NCBI RefSeq assembly: GCF_000708715.2 | Contig: NZ_JENB01000030.1 | Span: forward strand, 1 to 64,000 | Origin: Pseudomonas putida W15Oct28 | GTDB taxonomy: Bacteria; Pseudomonadota; Gammaproteobacteria; Pseudomonadales; Pseudomonadaceae | Length of the DNA: 64,000 nucleotides | Reading direction: 5' to 3' | Shown here: positions 17,817 to 27,138 of the stretch, in pieces | Numbering within the stretch: the first letter of the stretch is position 1 | Layout of the letters: each line of letters starts with the position of its first letter | Translations under genes and position numbers: made by a program | Notes under the pieces: model-generated | The model's input: only the letters and a program-made list of their open reading frames with translations | What the model was told of the DNA's origin: nothing | Database searches by the model: none

Positions 17817-18254
17817 TCAGGATTTTTCGAGGTTGGCCAGGATCGTGGCATGCACGCGCATGCACACTTGCAACTCTGCCTCGTCCACCCCGGTAAACAG
17901 CTCTACGCGCAGTTGATTGGCGATGGTTTCGATCTGGTCGATCAGCGGCTTGGCCGGCGGGCACAGCAAGATCTTCTTCGCCCGCCGGTCTTCTACCACG
18001 GCCTGCCGGCGCACCAGCCCTTGTGCTTCCAGGCTGTCGAGCAGGCGCGCCAGGGTCGGGCCTTCAACGCCCACGCTCTGGGCCAGCTCACGCTGGGTGG
18101 GGGCTTCCTCGAAACGCGCCAGGTGCAGCAACACCAGCCAGCGCGCCTGGGACAGGTTGAGCCCGGCCAGGCGGCGGTCCAGTTCGGCACGCCAGCCCCG
18201 GGACATCTGGGCCAGCTGCATGCCGAAGCGGTGTTGGTTGTCGGTCAGGGGCAT
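17817..18254 (-). CDS. SlyA/MarR-family regulator
   Basis: A 145-residue winged-helix regulator. The N-terminal dimer helix is MPLTDNQHRFGMQLAQMSRGWRAELDRRL; the DNA-binding part is LSQARWLVLLHLARFEEAPTQRELAQSVGVEGPTLARLLDSLEAQGLVRR, followed by the wing VVEDRRAKKILL. The ATG is at 18254 with GAG just upstream. A SlyA-type operator lies 28-39 bases before the start, pointing to autoregulation. The position between plpD and recQ matches a conserved pseudomonad arrangement. Confidence 0.88.
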   Translation of the reverse strand: MPLTDNQHRFGMQLAQMSRGWRAELDRRLAGLNLSQARWLVLLHLARFEEAPTQRELAQSVGVEGPTLARLLDSLEAQGLVRRQAVVEDRRAKKILLCPPAKPLIDQIETIANQLRVELFTGVDEAELQVCMRVHATILANLEKS

Positions 18255-18281
18255 AAGCAACTCATTGAACAGATCTAATTA

Positions 18282-18293
18282 TTAGGCAGCTAA
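18282..18293. promoter_or_regulatory. SlyA-type operator
   Basis: TTAGGCAGCTAA matches the SlyA consensus TTAGCAAGCTAA at 10 of 12 bases. It lies 28 bases upstream of the SlyA/MarR-type gene, where a repressor would block its own promoter. Confidence 0.6.
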
Positions 18294-18404
18294 CCATGCC
18301 CCGCCCCACGAGGCAAGGCTCGCGCGCCCTTCATTGTTCGATAATCGTCAAAAAGCATGACAAGGGTCAGCAGATGGCGGTTCTGCCCTCGATCCGGCTG
18401 CCCG

Positions 18405-20552
18405 TCACATCTCGAACTCGGCCGCCAGCGCCGCACGCACGCAATACAGCACACCCTCCGGCACCCGGCCCGCAAACTGCGGCGCAATGGCCGACACCGG
18501 CGGCAGCTCGCCCTCGCCATCCAGGAAGGCATCCTGCACTTCCATCAGCAGGTCTTCCGGCAGGTCGAGCGCCTGGTCAAGGCTAAGCTCCTGGCGGCCC
18601 AGCGCCTCGGCCAGCAGGCTATAAACGTTCTTCTCACTGCAGTTGAGCTGCCCGGCAATCTGCGCCGGGGTCATGCCGGCGCGGGCCAGGCTGACCAGTT
18701 CGTGGCGCAGGTCGAGCACCACTTTCGGCGCCTCTTCGGTGCCACCGCTGTTGTTCAGCACTTCGAGGAACGCCTGGCCATAGCGCTCCAGCTTGCGCGC
18801 GCCCACACCGCTGACCTGGGCCATGTCGCTGAGGCTGACCGGCTGGCTGCGTAGCATTTCAAGCAGCGTCGAGTCGGGGAAGATGACATAGGGCGGCACA
18901 CTGTGCTCCTCCGCCAGCTTGCGCCGCAGGGTACGCAGCGCTTCCCACAGCTCGCGCTCTTCGGCACGCACCAACTGGCTGGCCGGGCTGCCGCCACCGG
19001 ACGACGAGGACTTGGCCGTGGTCTGCGGCTTGAGGTCGCGACGCAGTTGCAAGGTCACCTCGCCGCGCAGCAGCGGCCGGCAGCTGTCGGACAGGCGCAG
19101 CCCGCCGTAGCCTTCCAGGTCGATATCGACCAGGCCGCGCGCCACCAGCTGGCGGAACAGCGAACGCCACTCGACCTCGGCCAGGCCCTTGCCGACGCCG
19201 AACACCGACAGCTTCTCGTGGCCGAAATTGCGCACCTTCTCGTTGTCCTTGCCCAACAGCACATCGACCAGGTGGCCGACGCCATAGCGCTGGCCTGTAC
19301 GGAACACCGCCGAAAGCGCCTGACGGGCCGGCTCTGTGGCGTCCCAGGTCTGGATGTTGTCGACACAGTTGTCGCAGTGCCCGCACGGCTGTTCGAGGGT
19401 TTCGTCGAAATAGGCCAGCAGCGACTGGCGACGGCAGCGCGTTTCTTCGCACAGCGCCAGCATGGCGTCGAGCTTGTGCTGCTCGATGCGCTTGTGGCGC
19501 TCGTCACCTTCGGAGTTCTGCAGCATCTGCTTGAGCATTACCATGTCTTGCAGGCCGTAGGCCATCCAGGCATCGGATGGCAGGCCGTCACGGCCGGCAC
19601 GGCCGGTTTCCTGGTAATAGGCCTCAAGCGACTTGGGCAGGTCGAGGTGGGCAACGAAGCGCACGTTGGGCTTGTCGATGCCCATGCCGAAGGCAATGGT
19701 GGCAACCATGATCAGCCCTTCCTCGTTGAGGAAGCGGTGCTGGTTGGCCGAACGGGTCTCGGCGGCCAGGCCGGCGTGATACGGCAGCGCCGGGAAGCCC
19801 TGCTCACAGAGGAAGGCAGCGGTTTCGTCGACCTTCTTGCGCGACAGGCAGTAGACAATGCCGGCGTTGCCGCGACGCTCACCAAGGAAGGCCATCAGCT
19901 GCTTGCGCGGCGCTTCCTTGGGTACGATGCGGTAGAAGATGTTCGGCCGGTCGAAGCTCGACAGGAAGCGCTCGGCGCCTTGCAGGTGCAGGCGCTGGAC
20001 GATCTCTTCGCGGGTTCGCATGTCGGCGGTGGCGGTCAGCGCAATGCGCGGCACATGCGGGAACAGCTCGGCCAACTGCCCCAGTTGCAGGTATTCGGGG
20101 CGGAAATCGTGGCCCCATTGCGACACGCAGTGCGCCTCGTCGATGGCAAACAGCGAGATGTCCAGCTCGCGCAGGAAATCGAGCATGCGCGGCTGCACCA
20201 GGCGCTCCGGCGCCAGGTACAGCATCTTCACTTCGCCACGGCGCAGGCGCCCGGCCAGTTCACGCTGCTGCTCCGCCGTCAGGGTAGAGTTCAGCGCGGC
20301 GGCCGATACGCCCAGTTCGTCCAGCGTGGCGACCTGGTCGTCCATCAGCGCAATCAGCGGCGAGACCACCACCGTCAGGCCCGGGCGCAGCAGCCCCGGC
20401 ACCTGGAAACACAGCGACTTGCCGCCACCGGTGGGCATCAGCACCAAGGCATCGCCGCCATTGGCCACGCATTCGATGATTGCTGCCTGGCGCCCACGGA
20501 AACTGTCGTAGCCGAAGATGTCCTTGAGAACGCGCTGAGCCTGTTCGAGCAT
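18405..20552 (-). CDS. recQ: ATP-dependent DNA helicase RecQ
   Basis: A 715-residue superfamily 2 helicase in recombination and fork repair. Walker A is PTGGGKS and the DEAH box is [17 protein letters not shown]. Motif VI is [10 protein letters not shown]. The zinc-binding RQC domain shows [17 protein letters not shown] with QPCGHCDNC. An HRDC domain ([29 protein letters not shown]) follows, then a C-terminal extension of about 100 residues ([21 protein letters not shown]). ATG 20552 ([20 protein letters not shown]) is the family start; 48 upstream residues in frame are leader. Confidence 0.94.
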   Translation of the reverse strand: MLEQAQRVLKDIFGYDSFRGRQAAIIECVANGGDALVLMPTGGGKSLCFQVPGLLRPGLTVVVSPLIALMDDQVATLDELGVSAAALNSTLTAEQQRELAGRLRRGEVKMLYLAPERLVQPRMLDFLRELDISLFAIDEAHCVSQWGHDFRPEYLQLGQLAELFPHVPRIALTATADMRTREEIVQRLHLQGAERFLSSFDRPNIFYRIVPKEAPRKQLMAFLGERRGNAGIVYCLSRKKVDETAAFLCEQGFPALPYHAGLAAETRSANQHRFLNEEGLIMVATIAFGMGIDKPNVRFVAHLDLPKSLEAYYQETGRAGRDGLPSDAWMAYGLQDMVMLKQMLQNSEGDERHKRIEQHKLDAMLALCEETRCRRQSLLAYFDETLEQPCGHCDNCVDNIQTWDATEPARQALSAVFRTGQRYGVGHLVDVLLGKDNEKVRNFGHEKLSVFGVGKGLAEVEWRSLFRQLVARGLVDIDLEGYGGLRLSDSCRPLLRGEVTLQLRRDLKPQTTAKSSSSGGGSPASQLVRAEERELWEALRTLRRKLAEEHSVPPYVIFPDSTLLEMLRSQPVSLSDMAQVSGVGARKLERYGQAFLEVLNNSGGTEEAPKVVLDLRHELVSLARAGMTPAQIAGQLNCSEKNVYSLLAEALGRQELSLDQALDLPEDLLMEVQDAFLDGEGELPPVSAIAPQFAGRVPEGVLYCVRAALAAEFEM

Positions 20553-20598
20553 GTGCAACTCCACAAATCGCCGTACCATCCTGGATACAGGCTGGACG

Positions 20599-20634
20599 AA
20601 AAACCCGCTCCGCACACGCCAAATGCGTAAGCGG
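20599..20634. terminator. Terminator-like hairpin in the recQ leader
   Basis: On the minus strand CCGCT-TA-CGCA, a nine-base loop, TGCG-G-AGCGG and then GTTTTT. The plus strand also ends in a T run. It lies about 50 bases before recQ, in a divergent gap where a normal terminator has no job. Confidence 0.5.
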
Positions 20635-20797
20635 TTTTTGCCAGGCGCCGATAAAATCTGCCCCTGGATGAAAAATCGCGGAGTATACCGCAGCACTGCA
20701 CTGCACAGGGCACCACGGCGATAGACGTTCCCTTTACCCCGCCACCCTTGCTTGATGCTAGAATTCGGTATCGTTTATTCCCCAAGGTAGCCCTGTA

Positions 20798-21385
20798 ATG
20801 TCCTTCGCCGAGCAACTGACCCGCCTGCAAGCCTTCCTCGACGCCGACGAGCTGCATGAAGAGGCGCTGGACTACGTCGCCGCCCACGGCTACCTCACCG
20901 CCCTGTCGATCAACGCCGAAGATGTGCCCGAGCGCGAATGGATCGATGCCTTGTTCGCCGAAGAGCCGCACTACGCCAGCGAGGCCCAGCGCACCGAGAT
21001 CGAGGCCACCCTGGTGGCGTTGAAAGCGCACATCGCCCGTCAGCTGGCAAGCGATGAAGAATTCGACCTGCCATGCGACCTCGACCTGACCGACGAGCCG
21101 GACGATTCCGACCTGCGCGGCTGGTGCATCGGCTTCATGGAAGGCGTGTTCCTGCGTGAAGAGGCCTGGTTCGAGAACGCCGAAGAAGAAGTCAGCGAGA
21201 TGCTGCTGCCGATCATGGTTGGCTCGGGCCTGTTCGACGAACAGCCAGAGTTCGCCGACATTGCCAGCAACGCCAACCTGCAGGACGACATGATCGTACA
21301 GATCCCCGAGGCGCTGAGCGCACTGTTCCTGCTGCTGCACGCCCCTGACGAAAAACCGGCGCTGCTCAAGCCACGCCACCACTAA
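20798..21385 (+). CDS. YecA/YgfB (UPF0149) family protein
   Basis: A 195-residue, strongly acidic cytoplasmic protein of the UPF0149 family. The conserved part is DLRGWCIGFMEGVFLREEAWF and EEEVSEMLLPIMVGSGLFDE. It lacks the zinc-binding SEC-C C terminus of full YecA proteins, so it is nearer to the short YgfB type. The ATG follows AAGGTAGCC. It is divergent from recQ and followed after seven bases by the DUF454 gene, suggesting one transcript. Confidence 0.87.
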   Translation: MSFAEQLTRLQAFLDADELHEEALDYVAAHGYLTALSINAEDVPEREWIDALFAEEPHYASEAQRTEIEATLVALKAHIARQLASDEEFDLPCDLDLTDEPDDSDLRGWCIGFMEGVFLREEAWFENAEEEVSEMLLPIMVGSGLFDEQPEFADIASNANLQDDMIVQIPEALSALFLLLHAPDEKPALLKPRHH

Positions 21386-21392
21386 GTCGCCT

Positions 21393-21758
21393 GTGCGCTA
21401 CCTGCTGCTGGCCATCGGCTGGCTCAGCGTTGCGCTGGGGGTGTTGGGGATTTTCCTTCCGGTATTGCCCACCACCCCGTTCCTGCTATTGGCGGCAGCC
21501 TGCTTTGCCCGCAGCTCGCCGCGCTTTCACCACTGGCTGGTCCATCACCCGAAGCTCGGGCCATGGATCCGCGACTACCTCAGTGGTGAAGGCATCCCCC
21601 TCAAGGGCAAGGTCTACGCCATCGGCCTCATGTGGGCCAGCATCGGCCTCTCGTGCTATCTGGTGCCCCTGTTCTGGGCGCGCGCATTCATGTTGACCAG
21701 CGCCGTGCTGGTAAGCCTGTACATCGTCAGACAGAAAACCCTTCATAAGCCGAAGTGA
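21393..21758 (+). CDS. YbaN (DUF454) membrane protein
   Basis: A 121-residue inner-membrane protein. The DUF454 signature is very clear: LGIFLPVLPTTPFLLLAAACFARSSPRF followed by HPKLGPWIRDY. Three or four hydrophobic helices are present. The start is GTG 21393, seven bases after the UPF0149 stop, so translation is probably linked. Function is not established. Confidence 0.87.
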   Translation: MRYLLLAIGWLSVALGVLGIFLPVLPTTPFLLLAAACFARSSPRFHHWLVHHPKLGPWIRDYLSGEGIPLKGKVYAIGLMWASIGLSCYLVPLFWARAFMLTSAVLVSLYIVRQKTLHKPK

Positions 21759-22069
21759 CATTTTTTTGTCGCCAAATATCACTTTCGCCTAACTGCTGTT
21801 TTCTTTATCGGTAATAGTTCTGGAACTGCACAAAAGCCTTGTATTTACTGGCTTTCGTGGCTTATCGCCTACTTGCCAGCGGCATTTTCAGCCATCCGCG
21901 TTAGACAATATATGTCTTATATGGCATTTTGATATGAATAAATCTTCTTATCTATCGCGTTGAATGTACTTAGCTGTGTTGTTAAAAACCTGCAACACTA
22001 TACGCGATAAATTTATCGTCATTTTTTTGGCGAGCAGCAGGATCAATTCCAGGATCAGGGAGATGTACC
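21759..22069. other. AT-rich regulatory gap before the lapE-like gene
   Basis: About 310 bases with no gene and clearly lower GC than the surroundings. It holds AT-rich segments near 21900-21960, a perfect 14-base palindrome at 22005-22018 and a T-run at 22021-22028. SD CAGGGAG precedes the ATG at 22070. It is probably the promoter and 5' leader of the TolC-type gene. Confidence 0.6.
22005..22018. promoter_or_regulatory. Perfect palindrome CGATAAATTTATCG
   Basis: A 14-base perfect inverted repeat with no spacer, about 52 bases upstream of the lapE-like start. It is likely a dimeric-repressor or activator site, or a leader element. I could not match it to a known factor. Confidence 0.45.
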
Positions 22070-23428
22070 ATGCGCGTTTTGAACCCCATCACCAGTGCAT
22101 TACTGTTGGCCCTGGCGAGTGCCAACGTACAGGCGATGTCGATCACCGAGGCCGTCCAGAGCGCCGTGGACTACCACCCGCAGGTCAGCTCCAACCGCAA
22201 CAGCAAGCTGTCGGCCGATGAAGACGTCAAGTTTGCGCGTGGTGGCTACTACCCTTCCGTGGATTTGGTCGCTGGCTATGGTCGCCAGCGTTCGGACAAC
22301 GCCACCACCCGTGCCGAGGGTAACCACAACAAGGAAACCCTCAACTACACCCAGTCCGAGCTGCGCCTGCGGCAGATGATTTTTGACGGTTTCAACACCT
22401 CGAACGAAGTGGGCCGCACCGAAGCGGTTTCCACCTCCCGCGCCTACTACACCCAGGCAGTTGCCCAGGATGTCGCCCTACGGGCGACCGAGGTGTACCT
22501 GGAAGTGCTCAAGCGCCGTGAGCTGGTAACCCTGGCCAAGAACAACCTGCAAGCCCACCTGCGCGTCAACGACCAGATCGGCCTGCGTAACGAGCGCGGC
22601 GTCGGCAGCACCGCCGACCTTGACCAGTCCCGCGCACGTCGCGCCCTGGCGGAAAACAACCTGGATACCGCCGAAGTCGACCTGGCCGATGCCGAGGCCA
22701 ACTTCTTCAGCGTGGTCGGCCGTGCCCCGGACGAGCTGGAAAGCCCGGCGACCATCAAGGGCGAGGTGCCTGAGACCCTCGACGGCGCGCGCGACAGCAT
22801 GCGTCAGAACAACCCTTACATCAAATCTGCCCAGGCTGACGTCAACGCCGCCGAGCAGCAATACGAAGTGGGCAAGTCGACCTTCTACCCGCGCTTCGAC
22901 GCCATTCTGGCAACCGGTGCCAACAACAACACCGGCGGCGAAAAAGGCCACAACAACAACGACTGGCAGGCCGGTGTAGAGATGAACTACAACCTGTTCC
23001 GTGGCGGCAGCGACAAGGCCCGCCTGCAGTCTGACGCGCACAAGATCAACCAGGCCCTGGACATCCGCAACAACGCCCTGCGTGAGCTGACCGAAAACCT
23101 GAGCCTGGCGTGGAACGCCATGAACAACGCCAGCAAGCAGCTGCCGACTGCGCGTGAATACGCCGAGACCACCAAGCGCGTGCGTGCCGCCTATCAGGAC
23201 CAGTTCGGTCTGGGGCAGCGTACCCTGCTGGACGTGCTCGACAGTGAGAACGAGCTGTACAACGCCGACCGTCGCTACACCGAAGTGCGTTATACCGAGG
23301 AGTTCTCGCGCTACCGCGTGCTGGCGACCATGGGTGAGCTGCTGGGCAAACAGCGTATTTCGCTGCCGCCAGAGGCGCTGGCTACCACTGAAGTGCGTAC
23401 CGAGGCGCGTTTGCCTGAGATGCGTTGA
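22070..23428 (+). CDS. lapE: TolC-family outer-membrane channel (LapE/AggA candidate)
   Basis: A 452-residue outer-membrane efflux/secretion duct. It has a signal peptide (about 1-22, NVQA cleavage) and two OEP repeats of long helices, for example EVDLADAEANFFSVVGRAPDELE and YQDQFGLGQRTLLDVLDSENELYNADRRYTEVRY. The latter is the TolC hallmark. From memory, the P. putida KT2440 homologue at this position, beside the yecA-family and recQ genes, is LapE/AggA, which exports the adhesin LapA with LapB/LapC. Those partners are not in this window. The symbol is given on synteny and family only. Confidence 0.8.
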   Translation: MRVLNPITSALLLALASANVQAMSITEAVQSAVDYHPQVSSNRNSKLSADEDVKFARGGYYPSVDLVAGYGRQRSDNATTRAEGNHNKETLNYTQSELRLRQMIFDGFNTSNEVGRTEAVSTSRAYYTQAVAQDVALRATEVYLEVLKRRELVTLAKNNLQAHLRVNDQIGLRNERGVGSTADLDQSRARRALAENNLDTAEVDLADAEANFFSVVGRAPDELESPATIKGEVPETLDGARDSMRQNNPYIKSAQADVNAAEQQYEVGKSTFYPRFDAILATGANNNTGGEKGHNNNDWQAGVEMNYNLFRGGSDKARLQSDAHKINQALDIRNNALRELTENLSLAWNAMNNASKQLPTAREYAETTKRVRAAYQDQFGLGQRTLLDVLDSENELYNADRRYTEVRYTEEFSRYRVLATMGELLGKQRISLPPEALATTEVRTEARLPEMR

Positions 23429-23444
23429 TCGGCTTGAGAAAGCC

Positions 23445-23547
23445 GGGGCCGCTTTGCGGCCCATCGCGACACAAGGCCGCTCCTACACGAGTACGCGATC
23501 CCCTGTAGGAGCAGCCTTGTGCTGCGAATGGGCTGCAAAGCAGCCCC
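23445..23547. repeat. REP inverted pair after lapE
   Basis: Outer caps GGGGCCGC and GCAGCCCC surround arms of ACACAAGGCCGCTCCTACA and TGTAGGAGCAGCCTTGTGCTG. The two arms differ slightly (CCGC vs CAGC), so the pair is imperfect. It lies in the convergent gap with the DTW gene. Confidence 0.83.
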
Positions 23548-23553
23548 ATGCCC

Positions 23554-24153
23554 TCACTCAGTGCCATGGTTACGCTGAAAAGTCTCCACTCCCATCGCCT
23601 TGATTTGCCCCTCGATCAACGCCTCGAATGGCGCTAGCAACGCGTCGAAGCAGACGGGCTGCTCAAGCGCATTCAACGCCCCCACCACCGCCTCGATCGT
23701 CGACAGCGCCCCCGCTTCCGGTGCCTTGCGCAGCCGATACCGCGAAGGTGCCACAGCCCCCAGCGTCACCCGCGGCAACCCTTCCAGTAGCGGGTTCATG
23801 TACAGCAGCTTGCGCGCCTTGCGCCAGGTGCCGTCGGGCACGATCAGCAACAACGGCGTGTCATCGACCTTGCCATAGGCCGTCAGCACCTGAGCGTCAT
23901 CGCCCGGGAAAAGCAGAGCCGGCCGGTAACCAGGCGTTGCCAGCCATTCAGCCAGGTCATCGAATACCTCGCCTACCCGCAGTTCGGCGTTGTTCAGGCC
24001 AAGGGCAGCAAGGCGCGCGGTGTTCAGGGCATGGGCGGTTTCACTGGGGTGCTGCAGCAGGATGACGCGGGTGCGGCTGTCGAGCGCGGGAATCAGTGGG
24101 CAGAGGCAATGGTCGAGCGGGCGCTGGCAGCGCTCGCAGCGGGGTCTGGGCAT
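23554..24153 (-). CDS. tapT: DTW-domain tRNA-uridine aminocarboxypropyltransferase
   Basis: A 199-residue TapT/YfiP family enzyme that makes acp3U in tRNA from SAM. The Cys-rich N terminus RCERCQRPLDHCLCP and the signature PDGTWRKARKLLYMNP identify it. HPSETAHALNTARLAALGL also belongs to the family. ATG 24153 is chosen because the upstream frame is in REP DNA. It is transcribed away from the aer-like gene behind a REP pair. Confidence 0.88.
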   Translation of the reverse strand: MPRPRCERCQRPLDHCLCPLIPALDSRTRVILLQHPSETAHALNTARLAALGLNNAELRVGEVFDDLAEWLATPGYRPALLFPGDDAQVLTAYGKVDDTPLLLIVPDGTWRKARKLLYMNPLLEGLPRVTLGAVAPSRYRLRKAPEAGALSTIEAVVGALNALEQPVCFDALLAPFEALIEGQIKAMGVETFQRNHGTE

Positions 24154-24190
24154 GGGGTTCTCCTTGGCGGGAACAGTTTGCCACAGAACC

Positions 24191-24310
24191 GGGGCCCGCC
24201 TTGCGGGCCATTCGCAGGCAAGCCAGCTCCCACAGGTACTGCACAAGGCTCAGGCCTGTGATGATCCTGTGGGAGCTGGCTTGCCTGCGAATGGGCCGCA
24301 AGGCGGCCCC
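24191..24310. repeat. REP inverted pair, CAGGCAAGCCAGCTCC subtype
   Basis: Arms TTCGCAGGCAAGCCAGCTCC and GGAGCTGGCTTGCCTGCGAA, closed by GGGGCCCGCC/GGCGGCCCC. Both arms carry the same 'caggcaagccag' variation. Confidence 0.86.
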
Positions 24311-24317
24311 GGCGATC

Positions 24318-25883
24318 TCAGCGGTTAAAACGTTCCGCCAGGCTGTGAAGGTACTCCGCCATGCGCTCCAGGTCCTGGCTGATTTCTGCCCCCTGCCTGG
24401 CCTGCCCGGCACTCTGGTCACACAGCTGGGCAATCCTCACGATCTGCTGGTTGATGTCCTCGGCCACATGGCTCTGCTGCTCCGACGCCGTTGCCATCTG
24501 CTGGCTCATGCCGGTGATGCGGCTGACCGCCTGGGCAATCCCGCTCAGGGCCGCCTGCACTGCCTCGACGCTGTGCACGCTGTCCCGCGAGATCTGTTCA
24601 CCCCGGTTGGCAGTGCTCACCGCCCGCTCTGCCCCTGCGCGCAACGAGGCGATGATGTGGTGAATCTCATCGGTGGATGCACGGGTACGCTGGGCCAGCG
24701 AACGCACTTCATCGGCCACCACGGCAAACCCCCGCCCCTGCTCACCTGCGCGTGCCGCCTCAATGGCAGCGTTGAGCGCCAGCAGGTTGGTCTGCTCGGC
24801 AATCGAGGTAATCACATCGACCACGCTGCCGATTGACTGGGTCTGCTCGGCCAGCGCATTGACCGCCTGCCCGATGTCGTTGACGGCATCACTCATGCTG
24901 CCCATGGCCTTGAGGCTCTGCAACGCCAGCTCGCTGCCCTGCTGCGCCAGCTGGTCGGCATCGCCGGCCGCATGCGCCGTGCTCTGCACGTTGTGGGTGA
25001 CCTCCTGGATGGTCGCCGCCATCTGCGCAATGGCCGTGGCCGACTGGTCGGTCTCGCTGCGCTGGCGGTCGAGCATCTGCGCCTGGGCGTCGGACAAACC
25101 GGAAGACTGCGCAGCCCGCGACTTCACCCCGACCCCGGCGTCCACCAGGCGGGTCAGGGCCGTTTGCAGGCGCGCTTCCTCGCTGATGATGGCCAGGTCA
25201 AGCTGGCCCAGCAGGCCCGTGTTGTCGCTGTAGGTCAGCGCCACCAACGGGCTGGTGAAGGCCTTGGGGTGTTCGGCCAACGTGCGGCGGATAGCCTGGT
25301 TCTGCCGGCGCTCGACCAGGTACCAGGCCAACAGCAGGCTGGCCATCAGCACCCCAAGCGCTGCGTAGGGCGGCAGCCACAGGTAACCGGCCGCCGACAG
25401 CAGGCCCGCGCTGATCAGGGGCCAGCCATGGCCCAGCCCATGCCCCAGCCGCGCCGCCCACGGCACAGCAGCACGGTCGGCCCGCAGGCGCGCATACAGC
25501 GCCTCGGCGCGGCGGATCTGCTCGCGCGTAGGTACCGAGCGCACCGACTCATAGCCATTGATGCGGCCCTGCTCGTAAATCGGGGTGACATAGGCGCTGA
25601 CCCAGTAGTAGTCGCCGTTCTTCGCCCGGTTCTTCACCACACCCATCCACGGTTTGCCCTGCTTGATCGTCTCCCACATATGCCCGAACACCGATGGCGG
25701 CATATCCGGGTGGCGCACCAGGTTGTGGGGTTGGCCGACCAGCTCGTCGTAGGTAAACCCGCTGATCGCCACGAAGGCTTCGTTGCAGTAAGTGATGCGG
25801 CTGTTGAGGTCAGTCGTGGAAATCAGGCGTTGATCGCTGGAGAAGGTTCTTTCGTGCTCAGTGACGGGCAAATTCATGCGCAT
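24318..25883 (-). CDS. aer: Aer-type aerotaxis chemoreceptor
   Basis: A 521-residue methyl-accepting chemotaxis protein. The N-terminal PAS domain (about 20-120, [44 protein letters not shown]) is the FAD/redox PAS of Aer. Two adjacent hydrophobic helices follow ([38 protein letters not shown]). The signalling hairpin tip is [35 protein letters not shown]. It lacks a periplasmic domain, as Aer does. ATG 25883 fits the family N terminus; ATG 25877 is two codons later. A FliA-type promoter lies 75 bases upstream. Confidence 0.87.
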   Translation of the reverse strand: MRMNLPVTEHERTFSSDQRLISTTDLNSRITYCNEAFVAISGFTYDELVGQPHNLVRHPDMPPSVFGHMWETIKQGKPWMGVVKNRAKNGDYYWVSAYVTPIYEQGRINGYESVRSVPTREQIRRAEALYARLRADRAAVPWAARLGHGLGHGWPLISAGLLSAAGYLWLPPYAALGVLMASLLLAWYLVERRQNQAIRRTLAEHPKAFTSPLVALTYSDNTGLLGQLDLAIISEEARLQTALTRLVDAGVGVKSRAAQSSGLSDAQAQMLDRQRSETDQSATAIAQMAATIQEVTHNVQSTAHAAGDADQLAQQGSELALQSLKAMGSMSDAVNDIGQAVNALAEQTQSIGSVVDVITSIAEQTNLLALNAAIEAARAGEQGRGFAVVADEVRSLAQRTRASTDEIHHIIASLRAGAERAVSTANRGEQISRDSVHSVEAVQAALSGIAQAVSRITGMSQQMATASEQQSHVAEDINQQIVRIAQLCDQSAGQARQGAEISQDLERMAEYLHSLAERFNR

Positions 25884-25957
25884 CTGGGCGATCCTTGCAG
25901 GATGAAATAAGGGAAAAATCATCAGCGCAAGTTGATGTGTAGCAGAGCGCTATCAGG

Positions 25958-25984
25958 TTAGCGGTCAGCTTTTGCCGGAATTTA
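25958..25984 (-). promoter_or_regulatory. Sigma-28 (FliA)-type promoter of aer
   Basis: On the minus strand TAAATTCC, eleven bases, ACCGCTAA. The E. coli sigma-28 consensus is TAAAGTTT-N11-GCCGATAA. Spacing is exact, the -10 matches at 6 of 8 and the -35 at 5 of 8. A start near 25951 would give a leader of about 68 bases. Confidence 0.58.
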
Positions 25985-26019
25985 ACGCCGCCCGACGGAA
26001 TGCATGAACGTGTCGCTTC

Positions 26020-26913
26020 TCAGCCCACGTTCAGCTGGCTTTTGAGCAGGTCGCGGAAGGTCTGGATCAAGGGTTCACGGCTACGCCCACGGCGAATGAT
26101 CAGCGAGAACGGTGCCTGGTAGCCGAAGGTTGACGGCGACAGCACGCGCAAGTCGCCTTTGTCGACCCAGGCCTGGGCGTAGTGCTCCGGCAGGTAGCCG
26201 ATGTATGCCCCGGAAAGGATCAGGATCAACTGCGCTTCCATACTCTCCACCGTCGCCGCGCTGTGCTTGAAGCCATGCCGGGCCAGCTCGGCCTGGCTCC
26301 AGTAGCCACGCCCGACCATGCGCTGCTGGGTCACCACCTGTTCGGGGATGCGCCGCTCGGTAAACAGCGGGTGGCGGCTGCTGCAGTACAGCCAGTGCTG
26401 TTCACGGTACAACGGCTGGTAGAGCAGGCCGCTCATGCGCGAGGAGAACGCACCAATGGCCAGGTCCAGGCGGTTGTCCTGCACGCCCAGTTGCAGTTCG
26501 TACGGGCTGGACACCGACAGGTGCAGGTGCACCGCCGGGTGTTCCTGGCTGTAGGCGCCGATGGCTTCGGCCAGCGGCAAGGCCTGGTCACCGACCGTGG
26601 AGTCGATCACCCCGAGGTTGAGGGTGCCACGCAACTCGCCCTTGAGGGCAGCGGCATACTGCTCGAAGCCATCCAGTTCGGCCAGCAGCCGCAGGGTTTC
26701 CTGGTGGAACAGCTCGCCCTTGCTGGTCAGGCTGAAACCGCCACGGCCGCGGTGGCACAGCACGATTCCCAGGGCGCCCTCCAACTGGCTCATGTAGGTG
26801 CTGATGGCCGAGGTCGACAGGTTCAGCTCGCGCTGCGCGTTGGCGAAGCCCTGGTGGCGCGCCACGCTGACAAAGATGCGCAGCAGTTTCAGGTCGGGCA
26901 ATGTCGAGGCCAT
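26020..26913 (-). CDS. LysR-family regulator (GbuR-like position)
   Basis: A 297-residue LysR regulator. The N-terminal HTH is LKLLRIFVSVARHQGFANAQRELNLSTSAISTYMSQLEGALGI. The rest is a two-lobe effector domain. Divergent from an arginase-family gene with a shared palindrome between them, it most likely controls that gene, as GbuR controls gbuA in P. aeruginosa. ATG 26913 (MASTLPDLKL) is chosen; an in-frame TTG at 26931 has no SD. Confidence 0.87.
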   Translation of the reverse strand: MASTLPDLKLLRIFVSVARHQGFANAQRELNLSTSAISTYMSQLEGALGIVLCHRGRGGFSLTSKGELFHQETLRLLAELDGFEQYAAALKGELRGTLNLGVIDSTVGDQALPLAEAIGAYSQEHPAVHLHLSVSSPYELQLGVQDNRLDLAIGAFSSRMSGLLYQPLYREQHWLYCSSRHPLFTERRIPEQVVTQQRMVGRGYWSQAELARHGFKHSAATVESMEAQLILILSGAYIGYLPEHYAQAWVDKGDLRVLSPSTFGYQAPFSLIIRRGRSREPLIQTFRDLLKSQLNVG

Positions 26914-26967
26914 GGTGCAACGGTTCCGCAAGGGTATTTGCGCGCAGTCTAACCGCTCTGCCGGCCT

Positions 26968-26991
26968 TTAGTTCAGAAATTCCTGAACTAA
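26968..26991. promoter_or_regulatory. Inverted repeat in the lysR/ureohydrolase gap
   Basis: Perfect nine-base arms TTAGTTCAG and CTGAACTAA with six bases between. It lies 55 bases before the LysR start and 148 before the ureohydrolase start, the expected place for the regulator's own site. Confidence 0.62.
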
Positions 26992-27138
26992 GTATTTGTC
27001 GGTAGCGATTCTTTCGCGGCACTACCTTGAGCAGACTTGGCCGAAATGTCCCTGCCCGCCGGCAAAACCACACTTGAAAGGCGCGCGGCGGCACAGGTTC
27101 GAACAAACACAACAATCGACCGACTGATGAGGCCCACC

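Noticed and set aside
18903-20630. 575-codon open frame antisense to recQ
   Set aside because: Mirror of the RecQ coding frame, with biased composition and no start signal.
22005-22018. FleQ box at the lapE palindrome
   Set aside because: It shares only the central ATAAATT with the FleQ consensus as I recall it; the GTC/GAC ends are missing.
26992-27138. Guanidine riboswitch in the ureohydrolase leader
   Set aside because: I could not find the ACGR-loop hairpins of the mini-ykkC type or other conserved guanidine aptamer parts.
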